DNA from: JAJPGZ01 sp041167105
GTDB lineage: Bacteria > Verrucomicrobiota > Verrucomicrobiia > Chthoniobacterales > UBA10450
Length of the DNA stretch: 19,063 nucleotides
Assembly (NCBI GenBank): GCA_041167105.1
Contig: JBEEGX010000048.1
Span: 1-19,063, forward strand
Direction of reading: 5' to 3'
Positions 1 through 7,275 of the stretch are shown here, piece after piece. The notes under the pieces were generated by a model. It saw only the letters and a list, made by a program, of their open reading frames with translations. It did not search any database and had not been told where the DNA came from. The stretch's first letter is position 1. Each line of letters opens with the position of its first letter. The translations under genes were made by a program, and so were the position numbers.

Positions 1-1083
1 CTCGACCGGGTTTTCCTGGGAGAACTCAGCCACGTCCGGATTCATTTCGCGCGCTTCCAGTAGCACGCGCGAATATCTCCGCCTGACGACCTCCGCCATG
101 CTCGCGAAATCGTCCTGGCCTTGCACCGTGCGCACGCGATAACGCCGGTAATTATTCTTGTCCGGCACGCCGTCGCGAAAACAAACCATCGAAGCGACGA
201 TGTGCGTCGTGGAGATGTTCGAGATGTCGAAGCATTCCATTACGCGGGGCGGCTGCGACAGTTGCAGCGCATCAGCCAGCGAGTGGACTTCGGCCATCGG
301 ATCGATCGCGCTCGGCAAACTCCCGCGCGTAAATCTTCTTGTCGATCTTGTCGTATTGCGCACGTCGTCGATCATGTTCCGCATCTCAGCCGCCTTCTCG
401 AAATCCTGTTTGTCGGCGGCTTTGCGCATCTCATCTTCCAATGCGCCGATCAACTCGCGCGAATGGCCCTCCAGAAATTCCATCGCCTGCGTCGCGCGCT
501 CGCGATATTGCTCGGCGCTAATCTCGCTCAATCGCATCGGCACCTGGTACGTCGACGATTTCAATTCACGTTCGGTCGGCGAACCGCGACCGAACGTGAG
601 CACACCAAATTTTTTGCGCATAAAATTCAATGTCTGCCGCAGCGCGCCGGCGTGCGCATACGGCCCGAAGTAACGCGCGTTGTCATCTTTCTTGAATCGC
701 GCGAGCCGAAATCGCGGCCACTCTTCCGACATGTCGATCTTGACCAGAAGGAAACGTTTGTCGTCGCGAAACGAAATGTTGTAACGCGGCCGATCTTCCT
801 TGATCAGCTTGCCTTCGAGCAGGACCGACTCGGCTTCGCTGCGCACGACGTGCGTCTCAAAATCCCAAACCGCATCGAGCATCGCTTGCGTTTTCAGATC
901 GGCCACCGCCATCTTCGACGGCATGAAATACGAGCCGACGCGTTTGCGCAGGTCGCGCGCTTTGCCGACGTAAATGACGCGATTAAATCGATCGCGCATC
1001 AAGTACACGCCGGGCTTGTGCGGCACGTCGTGCACCTTCTTCGTCAGGTCCGGTTTCTCTTTTTTAGTCGCAACCATGCGCAT
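1..1083 (-). CDS. uvrC: UvrABC excinuclease subunit C, N-terminal part (cut by window edge)
   Basis: Makes the dual incisions of nucleotide excision repair together with UvrA and UvrB. Reading leftward, 361 codons are open to the window edge; UvrC is usually about 600 residues, so the C-terminal nuclease and HhH part is missing. A GIY-YIG nuclease domain lies at the start (PGVYLMRD then VIYVGKARDLRKRV, about residues 20-48). A UVR-type helix pair (MRKAADKQDFEKAAEMR) follows near residues 235-255, then the UvrC-core segment MECFDISNISTTHIVASMV. Two in-frame ATGs exist, at 1083 and 1077. I chose 1083 because a weak purine stretch (AAGG) lies upstream; neither start has a good Shine-Dalgarno. 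The gene follows the M50 protease by 18 bp and is in the same frame, so the two are probably cotranscribed. Two copies of the iterated 10-mer lie inside, coding for RST and KID. Confidence 0.93.
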   Translation of the reverse strand, partial: MRMVATKKEKPDLTKKVHDVPHKPGVYLMRDRFNRVIYVGKARDLRKRVGSYFMPSKMAVADLKTQAMLDAVWDFETHVVRSEAESVLLEGKLIKEDRPRYNISFRDDKRFLLVKIDMSEEWPRFRLARFKKDDNARYFGPYAHAGALRQTLNFMRKKFGVLTFGRGSPTERELKSSTYQVPMRLSEISAEQYRERATQAMEFLEGHSRELIGALEDEMRKAADKQDFEKAAEMRNMIDDVRNTTRSTRRFTRGSLPSAIDPMAEVHSLADALQLSQPPRVMECFDISNISTTHIVASMVCFRDGVPDKNNYRRYRVRTVQGQDDFASMAEVVRRRYSRVLLEAREMNPDVAEFSQENPVE

Positions 1084-1101
1084 GCAAGATCGACAATCGC
1101 C

Positions 1102-2187
1102 TTACGATGCGCGCCGGCGCGGCAACGCCGAATGGATCATCATCAACTCCGTCACGTTCTCCGGCGTGAGTAAACCGACGAGTCGTTTCATGCCGTCGAG
1201 CACCGGCACCGCCGGCAAATTATTTTCCTGCATAATCCGAAACGCTTCGTTGAACGGAGTGCCGGTTGTGACAACAGGAATGTCGCGCCGCATGACATCG
1301 CCCACGCGAATCGCTGGATCGTTCTTGCGCAGCGCGCTGATGAGATCGTGCCGCGTCAACACGCCGGCGACATTTCCGGTTTGATCGAGAACGGGAAAGT
1401 CGTGCTGCGAAGTTGCGATCAACGCATCGGCCGCTTCTTCCAGTGTGGCGTCGGTCGGCAGCGAGCGAAATTCGCGCACCATCGCGCTCGAGACCGGCAA
1501 CCGCCGCGTAATGTCGCGCATTTGCGCCACCGCTGCTTCCTGCGACGCGCCGATGTAAACGAAGAGCGCGATAAAAATTAAAAATGGATTCGAGAACAGC
1601 CCGATGAATCCGAAAATAAACGCGAACGCCTGACCAACCGTCGCCGCGACTTGCGTCGCGCGCGCGTAACTGAATCGCGTCGCGAGTAGCGCGCGCAAGA
1701 CGCGACCGCCGTCCATCGGAAATGCCGGCAGCAAATTGAACAGCACCAGCCAGACATTAATCGCGAGCAAGTGCACCAGCATATCGCCGCTTTGCATCGC
1801 CGTTCTTGGATCGACATCGCCGCGCGAGCCGATGACCAGAAACAAACACACCGCGATAATGACATTCACCAGCGGCCCGGCGATCGCGATCATGAGCTCC
1901 TGTTTCGGTTCCTCCGGCATCCGCTCGAGTCGCGCTACGCCGCCGATCGGCAAAAGCGTAATGTCCGGCGTGTTTATTCCGTACGCTTTCGCCGCAATTG
2001 CGTGACCGAATTCGTGCAGTACGACGCAAAGAAAAAGCAGCAGGATAAAAATGATCCCGCTCGCGGCCGCGGCGGAGCCACCACTATTGTAATAACCGAG
2101 ACCGAGCCAGCCGATCAGCAGCACGAACGTGATGTGCATGCGCAACTGAATTCCGGCGATGCGTATGATTGGGATCGACCAGCTCAT
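1102..2187 (-). CDS. Site-2 protease (M50) membrane metalloprotease with two CBS domains
   Basis: An intramembrane zinc protease of the M50/SpoIVFB-like group, 361 residues, expected in the cytoplasmic membrane. The first helix is near residues 17-34. The zinc motif HEFGH is at about 58-62 within a hydrophobic segment. The third ligand motif, NLLPAFPMDGG, is near 151-161 with its Asp at about 159. A helix after GPLVN and further hydrophobic segments fill the core. A C-terminal pair of CBS domains follows (VREFRSLPTDATLEEAADAL, then VGDVMRRDIPVVTTG), which in such proteases usually bind nucleotides and tune activity. The start at MSWSIPIIRIAG is chosen because family members begin this way; a longer reading to 2238 would run into the divergent FAD gene. 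Substrate unknown. It contains no copy of the iterated 10-mer. Confidence 0.9.
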   Translation of the reverse strand: MSWSIPIIRIAGIQLRMHITFVLLIGWLGLGYYNSGGSAAAASGIIFILLLFLCVVLHEFGHAIAAKAYGINTPDITLLPIGGVARLERMPEEPKQELMIAIAGPLVNVIIAVCLFLVIGSRGDVDPRTAMQSGDMLVHLLAINVWLVLFNLLPAFPMDGGRVLRALLATRFSYARATQVAATVGQAFAFIFGFIGLFSNPFLIFIALFVYIGASQEAAVAQMRDITRRLPVSSAMVREFRSLPTDATLEEAADALIATSQHDFPVLDQTGNVAGVLTRHDLISALRKNDPAIRVGDVMRRDIPVVTTGTPFNEAFRIMQENNLPAVPVLDGMKRLVGLLTPENVTELMMIHSALPRRRAS

Positions 2188-2197
2188 ACTTCCGAAT

Positions 2198-2205
2198 CTA
2201 CGTAG
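2198..2205. promoter_or_regulatory. 8-bp palindrome in a 29-bp divergent gap
   Basis: CTACGTAG sits in the middle of the 29-bp space between the divergent starts of the M50 protease and the FAD oxidoreductase. The gap is too short for two complete promoters, so one or both must lie inside the opposing gene. The palindrome could be a shared operator, but one 8-bp palindrome is weak evidence. Confidence 0.2.
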
Positions 2206-2216
2206 AGTTACACGCG

Positions 2217-3299
2217 ATGGAAGTTGTCGATCTTGCAATCGTTGGCGCGGGCCCGACGGGATCGAGCTGCGCGGCGTTCGCAGCGCGCGCGGGATTGCGC
2301 GTAGTCGTGATCGAACGCGAAAAATTTCCGCGCGAAAAAGTTTGCGGCGATTGTTTGAATCCGAGTTGCTGGCCGGTGCTGCGGCGATTGGAAATCACCG
2401 ATCGCGTGCGCGAGTTGCCCCACGGCAAACTCGACGCAGTCGAATTCATCGCGATCGGCGGCGCGAAAGTACATGTCGATCTTCCGCGCGGCGAAAATTC
2501 TGAGATCGCGATCAAGCGAAGCCTGTTCGACGAATTGTTGCTCAATCGCACGCGAGAACTCGGCGTGACAATTCGCGACCAAACAATTGTCAGCGCAATT
2601 CACAAGGAGCGTTGGGGCGATTGGAAGATCGACATCGTCCATGACGTTGTGCGCGCGAAAGTTCTCGTCGCGGCCGATGGCCGAAACTCAACCATCGCGC
2701 GATTGCGTAATTTGCTGCCGAAACCGCAACGCGAACGCGTCGCCCTGCAATCGCACATCCCGCTGCCTGACAACTTCGGCGATCGCGTCGTGCTGCAGTT
2801 TTTGCCGCAAGGTTATTCCGGCCAGGCGCCGGTGAATGATCGCGAATTGAATGTCTGTCTGGTTGGCCGGCCACATTCCATCGCCGATTTAAAAACGTGG
2901 GCCGAAAAATATTTCGGCGTTTCGCCGTCGCATCCGTGGCGCACGATCACGCCGCTCACGCGCGCGCCGATCGCGCCCGCGCAGGAGAATTTGTTTTTCA
3001 TTGGCGACGCCGCGCGTGTGGTCGAGCCGTTTACCGGCGAAGGAATTTATTACGCGCTGCGTTCCGGCGAGCTGGCCGCGAATGCGATTGTCGATCTTGC
3101 ACGCGGACAAGATCGACAATCAACTTTGCGCGGCTTCACCCGCGCGCACGCGCAGATGTATCGCGGGCGTTTGTGGATTAATCAGCTCGCGCGCGCCGCC
3201 GTCTTGTCGCCGCGCATCGCCTCTACATTTGTTCGCGTCGCGAAATTTCAGCCGTCGCTTCTGCGTTTACTTACTTCAAAAATTGTCGACACGCCTTGA
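2217..3299 (+). CDS. FAD-dependent oxidoreductase, geranylgeranyl-reductase/FixC type
   Basis: A 360-residue flavoprotein. The N-terminal dinucleotide fold is clear: GAGPTGSS near residues 10-17 and the acidic end of the second strand (VVIERE). The motif FPREKVCGDCLNPS is typical of the geranylgeranyl reductase and related families. The second FAD motif, FFIGDAARVVEPFTGEGI, is near residues 260-277. Such enzymes reduce isoprenoid double bonds or hydroxylate aromatic substrates; the substrate here cannot be told. ATG 2217 places the Rossmann strand at the usual distance from the N-terminus; an upstream ATG at 2169 would overlap the divergent protease start. The 3' end overlaps folD tail to tail by 29 bp. 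Five exact copies of the iterated 10-mer are inside, two of them forming a perfect hairpin that codes for the segment IVDLARGQDRQ. Confidence 0.88.
   Translation: MEVVDLAIVGAGPTGSSCAAFAARAGLRVVVIEREKFPREKVCGDCLNPSCWPVLRRLEITDRVRELPHGKLDAVEFIAIGGAKVHVDLPRGENSEIAIKRSLFDELLLNRTRELGVTIRDQTIVSAIHKERWGDWKIDIVHDVVRAKVLVAADGRNSTIARLRNLLPKPQRERVALQSHIPLPDNFGDRVVLQFLPQGYSGQAPVNDRELNVCLVGRPHSIADLKTWAEKYFGVSPSHPWRTITPLTRAPIAPAQENLFFIGDAARVVEPFTGEGIYYALRSGELAANAIVDLARGQDRQSTLRGFTRAHAQMYRGRLWINQLARAAVLSPRIASTFVRVAKFQPSLLRLLTSKIVDTP
3086..3121. repeat. Perfect 14-bp inverted repeat made of two iterated 10-mers
   Basis: GATTGTCGATCTTG (3086-3099) and its exact reverse complement CAAGATCGACAATC (3108-3121) flank an 8-base loop. 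Each arm carries one copy of the dispersed AAGATCGACA word plus the same flanking bases. The structure is inside the FAD oxidoreductase reading frame, about 180 bp before its stop, and there is no T-run, so it is not an ordinary terminator. Confidence 0.85.
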
Positions 3300-4155
3300 C
3301 CGTGTTCGACATCAACATCGCGATCGTCATCGGACCCACGCCGCCCGGGACCGGCGTGATCGCTTTCGCTTTCGGCGCGACATTTTCAAAATCGACATCG
3401 CCAACTAATCGATAACCGCGCTCGCTCTTCGCGTCTTCGACACGATTAATCCCGACATCGATCACGACCACGCCGTCGCGCATGTGTTCGGCTTTGACGA
3501 AATGCGCGCGGCCGATTGCGGCGATGAGGATGTCGGCGGAGCGCGTGATCTCTTCGAGATTTTTCGTGCGTGAATGCGCGACTGTTACGGTGGCATCGCC
3601 GCCGCTGCCTTTGCGCATGAGCAGAAGCGCGATCGGTTTGCCGACAATCATGCTACGGCCGAGCACGACGACGTGCGCGCCGGAGATGTCGATCTTCGAA
3701 TCGATGAGCAGGCGTTGAATGCCTAACGGCGTGCATGGGACAAAGCCGGTTTCATCGCCGAGCGCGAGCTTGGCTACGTTTTCAGGATGGAATCCGTCGA
3801 CATCTTTGCGCGGATCGAGAGCGCGCACGATTGCGGCTTCATCGATCTGCTTCGGCGGCGGCGATTGCACCAGAATGCCGTGCACATTTGGGTCGTGATT
3901 TAACTCCGAGACTTTACCTAACAATTCCGCCTGCGTCGTGGTCGCGGGCAATTCGAGCTTTACCGAATGTAAACCAAGCTCGCGACTCATTTTGTCTTTC
4001 GAGCGGATGTATGCGCGCGACGCGGGATCATCACCGACGAGCACAACGGCGAGTCCCGGCGTAACGCCGCGCGATTTCAGCTCCGCGATTTCGCGGCGAA
4101 GATCGACATAAACTTTTTCGGCAATGGCGCGGCCGTCGATGAGGTTGCTGCTCAC
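3271..4155 (-). CDS. folD: Bifunctional methylenetetrahydrofolate dehydrogenase / cyclohydrolase
   Basis: Oxidises 5,10-methylene-THF and hydrolyses the methenyl form to 10-formyl-THF in the cytosol, supplying one-carbon units for purines and for formyl-Met-tRNA. The 294 residues match the usual FolD length. Visible motifs are AYIRSKDK with the catalytic Tyr49 and Lys53, QSPPPKQID (family usually QLPLP), KDVDGFHPEN with the conserved Asp, the NADP-binding VVLGRSMIVGKP, and the C-terminal PVPGGVGPMT. It starts with GTG at 4155 (SSNLIDGRAIA follows), without a visible Shine-Dalgarno. Its end overlaps the oppositely oriented FAD oxidoreductase by 29 bp. Two iterated 10-mers lie inside, giving VDL and KID. 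Confidence 0.97.
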   Translation of the reverse strand: MSSNLIDGRAIAEKVYVDLRREIAELKSRGVTPGLAVVLVGDDPASRAYIRSKDKMSRELGLHSVKLELPATTTQAELLGKVSELNHDPNVHGILVQSPPPKQIDEAAIVRALDPRKDVDGFHPENVAKLALGDETGFVPCTPLGIQRLLIDSKIDISGAHVVVLGRSMIVGKPIALLLMRKGSGGDATVTVAHSRTKNLEEITRSADILIAAIGRAHFVKAEHMRDGVVVIDVGINRVEDAKSERGYRLVGDVDFENVAPKAKAITPVPGGVGPMTIAMLMSNTVKACRQFLK

Positions 4156-4173
4156 GCGCGAAAGTTAAATGCG

Positions 4174-4821
4174 TCAGCGGGTTTCAACCAGCGACATCAT
4201 CGCTTCCTGCAAACGCGCGCGCTCCGCCTGAAACTCATCTTCCGTCGTTGTCGATCTTACATGATGCGGCAGTCCGAAGATGACGCGCACTTTCGAAAAT
4301 GGTTTCGGAATGAAAAAGCGGTCCCAACTTTTCACGCGCCAGTAACGCGAATATTCCATGTGCATCGGGATAACCGGCACGCCGGTTTTCTGCGCGAGAA
4401 AAATAATGCCGCCGCCAAGTTCGTAGGCCGGACCGCGCGGGCCATCAGGCGTAATGAGCGGATCGCGACCGCTCGCGACGATATCGGCGAGTTGCAGCAA
4501 CGCGCTACTTCCGCGGCGCGAACTCGAACCGCGCACAGGTTCAAATCCGTAACGCTGAACGACGTCGGCGATGATGGCACCGTCGCGGCTCGCGCTGATG
4601 AGCGCCGCGCCATCGGGACGCTGCGGAAGAAATTTTGCGCAGACGTGCGGGATGAGCAGGAGGCGATTATGCCAGAGCGAACCGATGATACGTCGCGTCT
4701 TCGGCCACGAGGCGGCGCCGCCGCGATCGTCGAGGGTGATGCGGAGCGTCGCGATATAAAGTCGGAAGAGCGGGAACAGGAGCGTGACGAGAAAACGCGC
4801 GGAACGGCCTTCGATTTTCAA
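4174..4821 (-). CDS. DUF374/LPLAT-like acyltransferase
   Basis: Resembles the DUF374 branch of the lysophospholipid acyltransferase superfamily, which is related to LpxL-type lipid A acyltransferases. About 215 residues with an N-terminal hydrophobic stretch (FLVTLLFPLFRLYIATL), SLWHNRLLLIP carrying the HN pair of this branch, ISASRDGAIIADVVQRYGFEPVRGSS, and PDGPRGPAYELGGGIIFLAQKTGVPVIPM. Likely membrane-associated in lipid or outer-membrane biosynthesis; the substrate is not evident. The reading frame extends upstream to another TTG at 4884, 67 bases inside ubiX. I prefer TTG 4821 because it overlaps the ubiX stop as TTGA, the same arrangement as at the GT9 gene in this window, and leaves the hydrophobic segment near the N-terminus. 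Start choice is uncertain. Confidence 0.82.
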   Translation of the reverse strand: MKIEGRSARFLVTLLFPLFRLYIATLRITLDDRGGAASWPKTRRIIGSLWHNRLLLIPHVCAKFLPQRPDGAALISASRDGAIIADVVQRYGFEPVRGSSSRRGSSALLQLADIVASGRDPLITPDGPRGPAYELGGGIIFLAQKTGVPVIPMHMEYSRYWRVKSWDRFFIPKPFSKVRVIFGLPHHVRSTTTEDEFQAERARLQEAMMSLVETR

Positions 4822-5369
4822 TTTTCTGAGCGCCAGCGATACGCGCGGTTGCTCGGAAGACCGATCTGATCGAGGACGCGCCAAACGACGGTGTCGACAA
4901 GATCGACAATCGACTTTGGCCGGCTGTAGAAGGACGGAATTGCGGGCAGCACGACGGCGCCGGCTTCGAGTAGCCTAACGACATTGCGCGCGTGAATGAG
5001 ATTCCACGGCGTCTCGCGCGGGACGATGACGAGCTTGCGCCGCTCTTTCAGGAAAACGTCGGCCGCGCGAAACAACGCGTTGTCGCCGGAGCCCGTTGCG
5101 ATGCGGCCGAGCGTCGACATTGAACATGGAAGAATCACCATTGCATCGAACCGCGCCGAGCCGCTGACGTAGGGAACGTTCATGTCGGCTTCATCGTGTT
5201 CCTTCACGCCTTTCGGAATTTTGAAATCGTCGACCTCCTGCGCCGCGACCTGGCGCGCATACTTGCTCATGACGAGATGCACCTCGTGCGCGCTGGCGTC
5301 GATCTGCTCGAGCAAACGTTGCAGGTAGATGGTGCCGCTGGCGCCGGACGCCGCGATGACGAATTTCAT
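4818..5369 (-). CDS. ubiX: UbiX-family flavin prenyltransferase
   Basis: Attaches a dimethylallyl unit to FMN to make prenylated FMN, the cofactor of UbiD-type decarboxylases. At 183 residues it has the family length. Motifs are the N-terminal AASGASGTIYLQRLLE, the central VILPCSMSTLGRIATGSGDNAL, LIVP-type KLVIVPRETPWNLIHARN with the conserved Arg and Glu, and AVVLPAIPSFYSRPKS. No ubiD is visible in the window. A single iterated 10-mer near the 3' end codes for IVDL. The start lies 45 bp from the divergent VOC gene. The downstream acyltransferase probably begins within its stop codon. Confidence 0.95.
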   Translation of the reverse strand: MKFVIAASGASGTIYLQRLLEQIDASAHEVHLVMSKYARQVAAQEVDDFKIPKGVKEHDEADMNVPYVSGSARFDAMVILPCSMSTLGRIATGSGDNALFRAADVFLKERRKLVIVPRETPWNLIHARNVVRLLEAGAVVLPAIPSFYSRPKSIVDLVDTVVWRVLDQIGLPSNRAYRWRSEN

Positions 5370-5384
5370 CGGCCGAAGTTTGAA

Positions 5385-5396
5385 CTAATTCATTAG
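5385..5396. promoter_or_regulatory. Small dyad in the ubiX / VOC divergent gap
   Basis: CTAATTCATTAG is a 5-bp dyad around a 2-base centre. It is roughly central in the 45-bp, locally A/T-rich gap between the divergent ubiX and VOC starts. Its position suits a shared operator, but length and symmetry are modest and I cannot name a regulator. Confidence 0.2.
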
Positions 5397-5414
5397 CGGG
5401 GCAATAAGATAGCG

Positions 5415-5795
5415 ATGATCAAAAAGCTCTTACACACGCGCTATCGCGTGCACGATCTGGAAAAGACGGTCGCGTTTTATCGAGATGTTCTCGGGCTGGA
5501 GGAAATTCGGCGCATCACTTCGGGTCGCGGATCGCAGCTCGTCTTTTTCAAAGCGCCGCAGAGCGAACAGGAAATCGAGATCTGCAAATTCGATGAAAGC
5601 GGGCCGGTACAAGTTGGGCCCGACCTGACGCATCTCGCGTTCGAGGTGGACGATCTCGACGCGTTCGCGCGCGAATCGGCGGCGAAAGGTTATCCGCTTT
5701 CGGATGGGCCGCACAAAAGCAGTAGCGGGCGAATTGCGTTCGTCGACGCGCCGGAAGGATACGAGATCGAATTGATCGAGCGCGCGAAAGCATAA
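5415..5795 (+). CDS. VOC-superfamily protein, glyoxalase I-like
   Basis: A 126-residue vicinal-oxygen-chelate protein, close to lactoylglutathione lyase in length and layout. Two beta-alpha-beta-beta-beta modules are recognisable. Putative metal ligands sit at the glyoxalase I positions: His7 (LHTRYRV), Glu55 (EIEICKF), His73 (LTHLAFEV) and a Glu near 117-119 (EGYEIELIE). FYRDVLGLEE is the typical first helix. Having all four ligands supports a metal-dependent lyase/isomerase, perhaps methylglyoxal detoxification, but VOC proteins have diverse substrates. The TAA stop overlaps an iterated 10-mer at 5794. The next gene starts about 70 bp downstream. Confidence 0.85.
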   Translation: MIKKLLHTRYRVHDLEKTVAFYRDVLGLEEIRRITSGRGSQLVFFKAPQSEQEIEICKFDESGPVQVGPDLTHLAFEVDDLDAFARESAAKGYPLSDGPHKSSSGRIAFVDAPEGYEIELIERAKA

Positions 5796-5865
5796 GATCG
5801 ACATCGTGCAAGATCGACGTGGTGAACTTGCGCGGATTGAGCCTTTGCCACTAACTTCCCGCCGC

Positions 5866-6891
5866 ATGATGATCTGGCGTCGTTCCCTCCCGTGGTTCTG
5901 CGCGCTGTTTATTGCCTTCGGCGCTTTCGCGCAGGACGAAGATAACGGTGTTCGGCCCAGCGGAATTTCGAAAGCGCCGCGCCGCGAGCATTCGAGCAGC
6001 GCCGATGAAGAGAAGCCGACGATCCGCAAAGCGAAGCGCGCGAGCTCGACCGATTCGGACGACGAAGCGGAACCAACCCCGAAGCCGGCGCGCAAACACA
6101 AAGCCCCGCGCAAGACGGAACCCGAGGCGCCGATTGGTCGCGAACCGAATGGCGCACCGCGCACCGGGGCCAAATCGATCATGATGATCGACGCAAAGAG
6201 CGGGCAGATTCTTTACGAGAAAAATGCTGACGATATTCGTCCCGCGGCGAGCACGCAGAAATTGCTGACGGCGCTCATCGTTGCCGAGCACGGTTTCTTA
6301 GATCGACAAGTGACGGTCGAATCCATCGATACCATGGCCGAGCCGGTGAAGCTGAACATTCGCACCGGTGAAACTTATCAGCGCATCGATCTGCTGCGGG
6401 CGCTGCTTGTGAAAAGCCCTAACGATGTCGCACGTTGCCTCGCGCGCGATTACGCCGGCAGCATCGAAGCATTCGCCCAAGCGATGAACCAACGCGCGCG
6501 GGAACTCGGCGCGACGCATTCGCATTTCGTTAACCCGAACGGTTTGCCTGTGCCCGGTCAGTATTCGAGCGCGCGCGATCTCGCAGTGATCGCGAAAGCC
6601 GCTTACGCGAACCCGACCATTCGCTCGATCGTGTGTCTGCCGCGGCTGGTCTTTCGTTTTTCCAACGGCCGCACCCGCGAGCTCGAGAACACGAACAAGC
6701 TCCTGATGCGTCTTCCTTACTGTAACGGCATGAAGACCGGCTACACCGAAGCGGCCGGAAAATGTTTAATCGCGAGCGGCGCGCGGCCGGGCAAGGACGT
6801 GATCGTGGTCGTGCTCGGCGACAGCAGCGGCGGTGTGTGGCGCGATGCCGGCGCGCTTTTGCAATGGGGCCTGTGGAATTCCGCAGGCTGA
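5866..6891 (+). CDS. Secreted D-alanyl-D-alanine carboxypeptidase (S11, DacA/DacF type)
   Basis: Trims the terminal D-Ala from peptidoglycan stem peptides in the periplasm. About 341 residues. A signal peptide (MIWRRSLPWFCALFIAFGAFA, probable cut before QDED) is followed by a low-complexity, charged Pro/Lys/Glu linker of about 75 residues. The penicillin-binding catalytic domain carries all three motifs: SxxK as S129-T-Q-K132, SxN as S184-P-N186, and KTG at 290-292 (GMKTGYTEAAGKC). No long C-terminal amphipathic anchor is evident. ATG 5866 (or the next codon, also ATG) is chosen because it begins the signal peptide; a GTG at 5806 would add a charged stretch in front of it. Only one near-match of the iterated word (6299) is present. 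Confidence 0.92.
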   Translation: MMIWRRSLPWFCALFIAFGAFAQDEDNGVRPSGISKAPRREHSSSADEEKPTIRKAKRASSTDSDDEAEPTPKPARKHKAPRKTEPEAPIGREPNGAPRTGAKSIMMIDAKSGQILYEKNADDIRPAASTQKLLTALIVAEHGFLDRQVTVESIDTMAEPVKLNIRTGETYQRIDLLRALLVKSPNDVARCLARDYAGSIEAFAQAMNQRARELGATHSHFVNPNGLPVPGQYSSARDLAVIAKAAYANPTIRSIVCLPRLVFRFSNGRTRELENTNKLLMRLPYCNGMKTGYTEAAGKCLIASGARPGKDVIVVVLGDSSGGVWRDAGALLQWGLWNSAG

Positions 6892-6918
6892 GCGAAGGCG
6901 CTCGTAGATCGACAACGT

Positions 6919-6934
6919 CTCCGTAATTACGGAG
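6919..6934. repeat. 16-bp perfect palindrome between convergent genes
   Basis: CTCCGTAATTACGGAG has no unpaired centre. It lies between the carboxypeptidase stop and the convergent lipoprotein gene, covering that gene's stop codon. It could act as a weak bidirectional terminator, but there is no T-run on either side, so the role is open. Confidence 0.4.
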
Positions 6935-7196
6935 TGCGCGACGACGCCCAGTAACGCAGAAGCGGCGACGGAACCAAGATCGGATTGTTGTCCGGATCGC
7001 TCGGGCCTTCGGCAGGGATATCTTCCGGACCTTCGGCGGGCGGGGCCGGTTCGCCGGCCGTTGTCGTGTCAGCGCTGGCGTACTTGGCTGTGAGGCGTTG
7101 TTCGAGAGTTTGATGTTCAGCAGTCGTTTGACTGGTAGTCGAACAAGCGGGCAGGAGTGCGAGGCTGAGTAAACAAGCAGCGATTTCGATTTTCAT
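6927..7196 (-). CDS. Small putative lipoprotein, unknown function
   Basis: About 89 residues with a lipoprotein signal: MKIEIAACLLSLALLPACSTT, lipobox LPAC with Cys19 as the expected lipidated residue. The mature part is short, rich in Thr, Pro, Glu and Asp, with a repeated AEGP-type segment (PPAEGPEDIPAEGPSDP) and no recognisable domain. The reading frame extends further upstream, but only the start at 7196 puts the positively charged N-region directly before the hydrophobic stretch; ATG 7214 is an alternative. It lies 79 bp downstream of mtnP on the same strand, in a locally A/T-rich gap. I do not recognise a family. Confidence 0.65.
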   Translation of the reverse strand: MKIEIAACLLSLALLPACSTTSQTTAEHQTLEQRLTAKYASADTTTAGEPAPPAEGPEDIPAEGPSDPDNNPILVPSPLLRYWASSRTP

Positions 7197-7275
7197 AGTT
7201 CGGTAGGCAACCATAAGTCGGTGCCGAATATGTTTAGAATTACTATAATTGACGCGGGCAAGGCAAGAACTTTTT

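Noticed and set aside
121..1173. Long open frame on the plus strand (350 codons)
   Set aside because: It is antisense to uvrC, whose GIY-YIG and UVR motifs read clearly on the minus strand. The plus product is Arg/His-rich with no family pattern, as expected for a shadow in a GC-rich genome.
3086..3121. Rho-independent terminator
   Set aside because: The stem is strong, but the hairpin lies about 180 bp before the stop codon and has no T-run.
4261..4869. 202-codon plus-strand frame
   Set aside because: Antisense to the acyltransferase; Arg/Ala-rich shadow.
7197..7275. Sigma-70 promoter for the small lipoprotein (TATAGT near 7243 on the minus strand)
   Set aside because: A -10-like word is present in an A/T-rich gap, but no -35 at proper spacing could be supported, so it is not listed as a feature.
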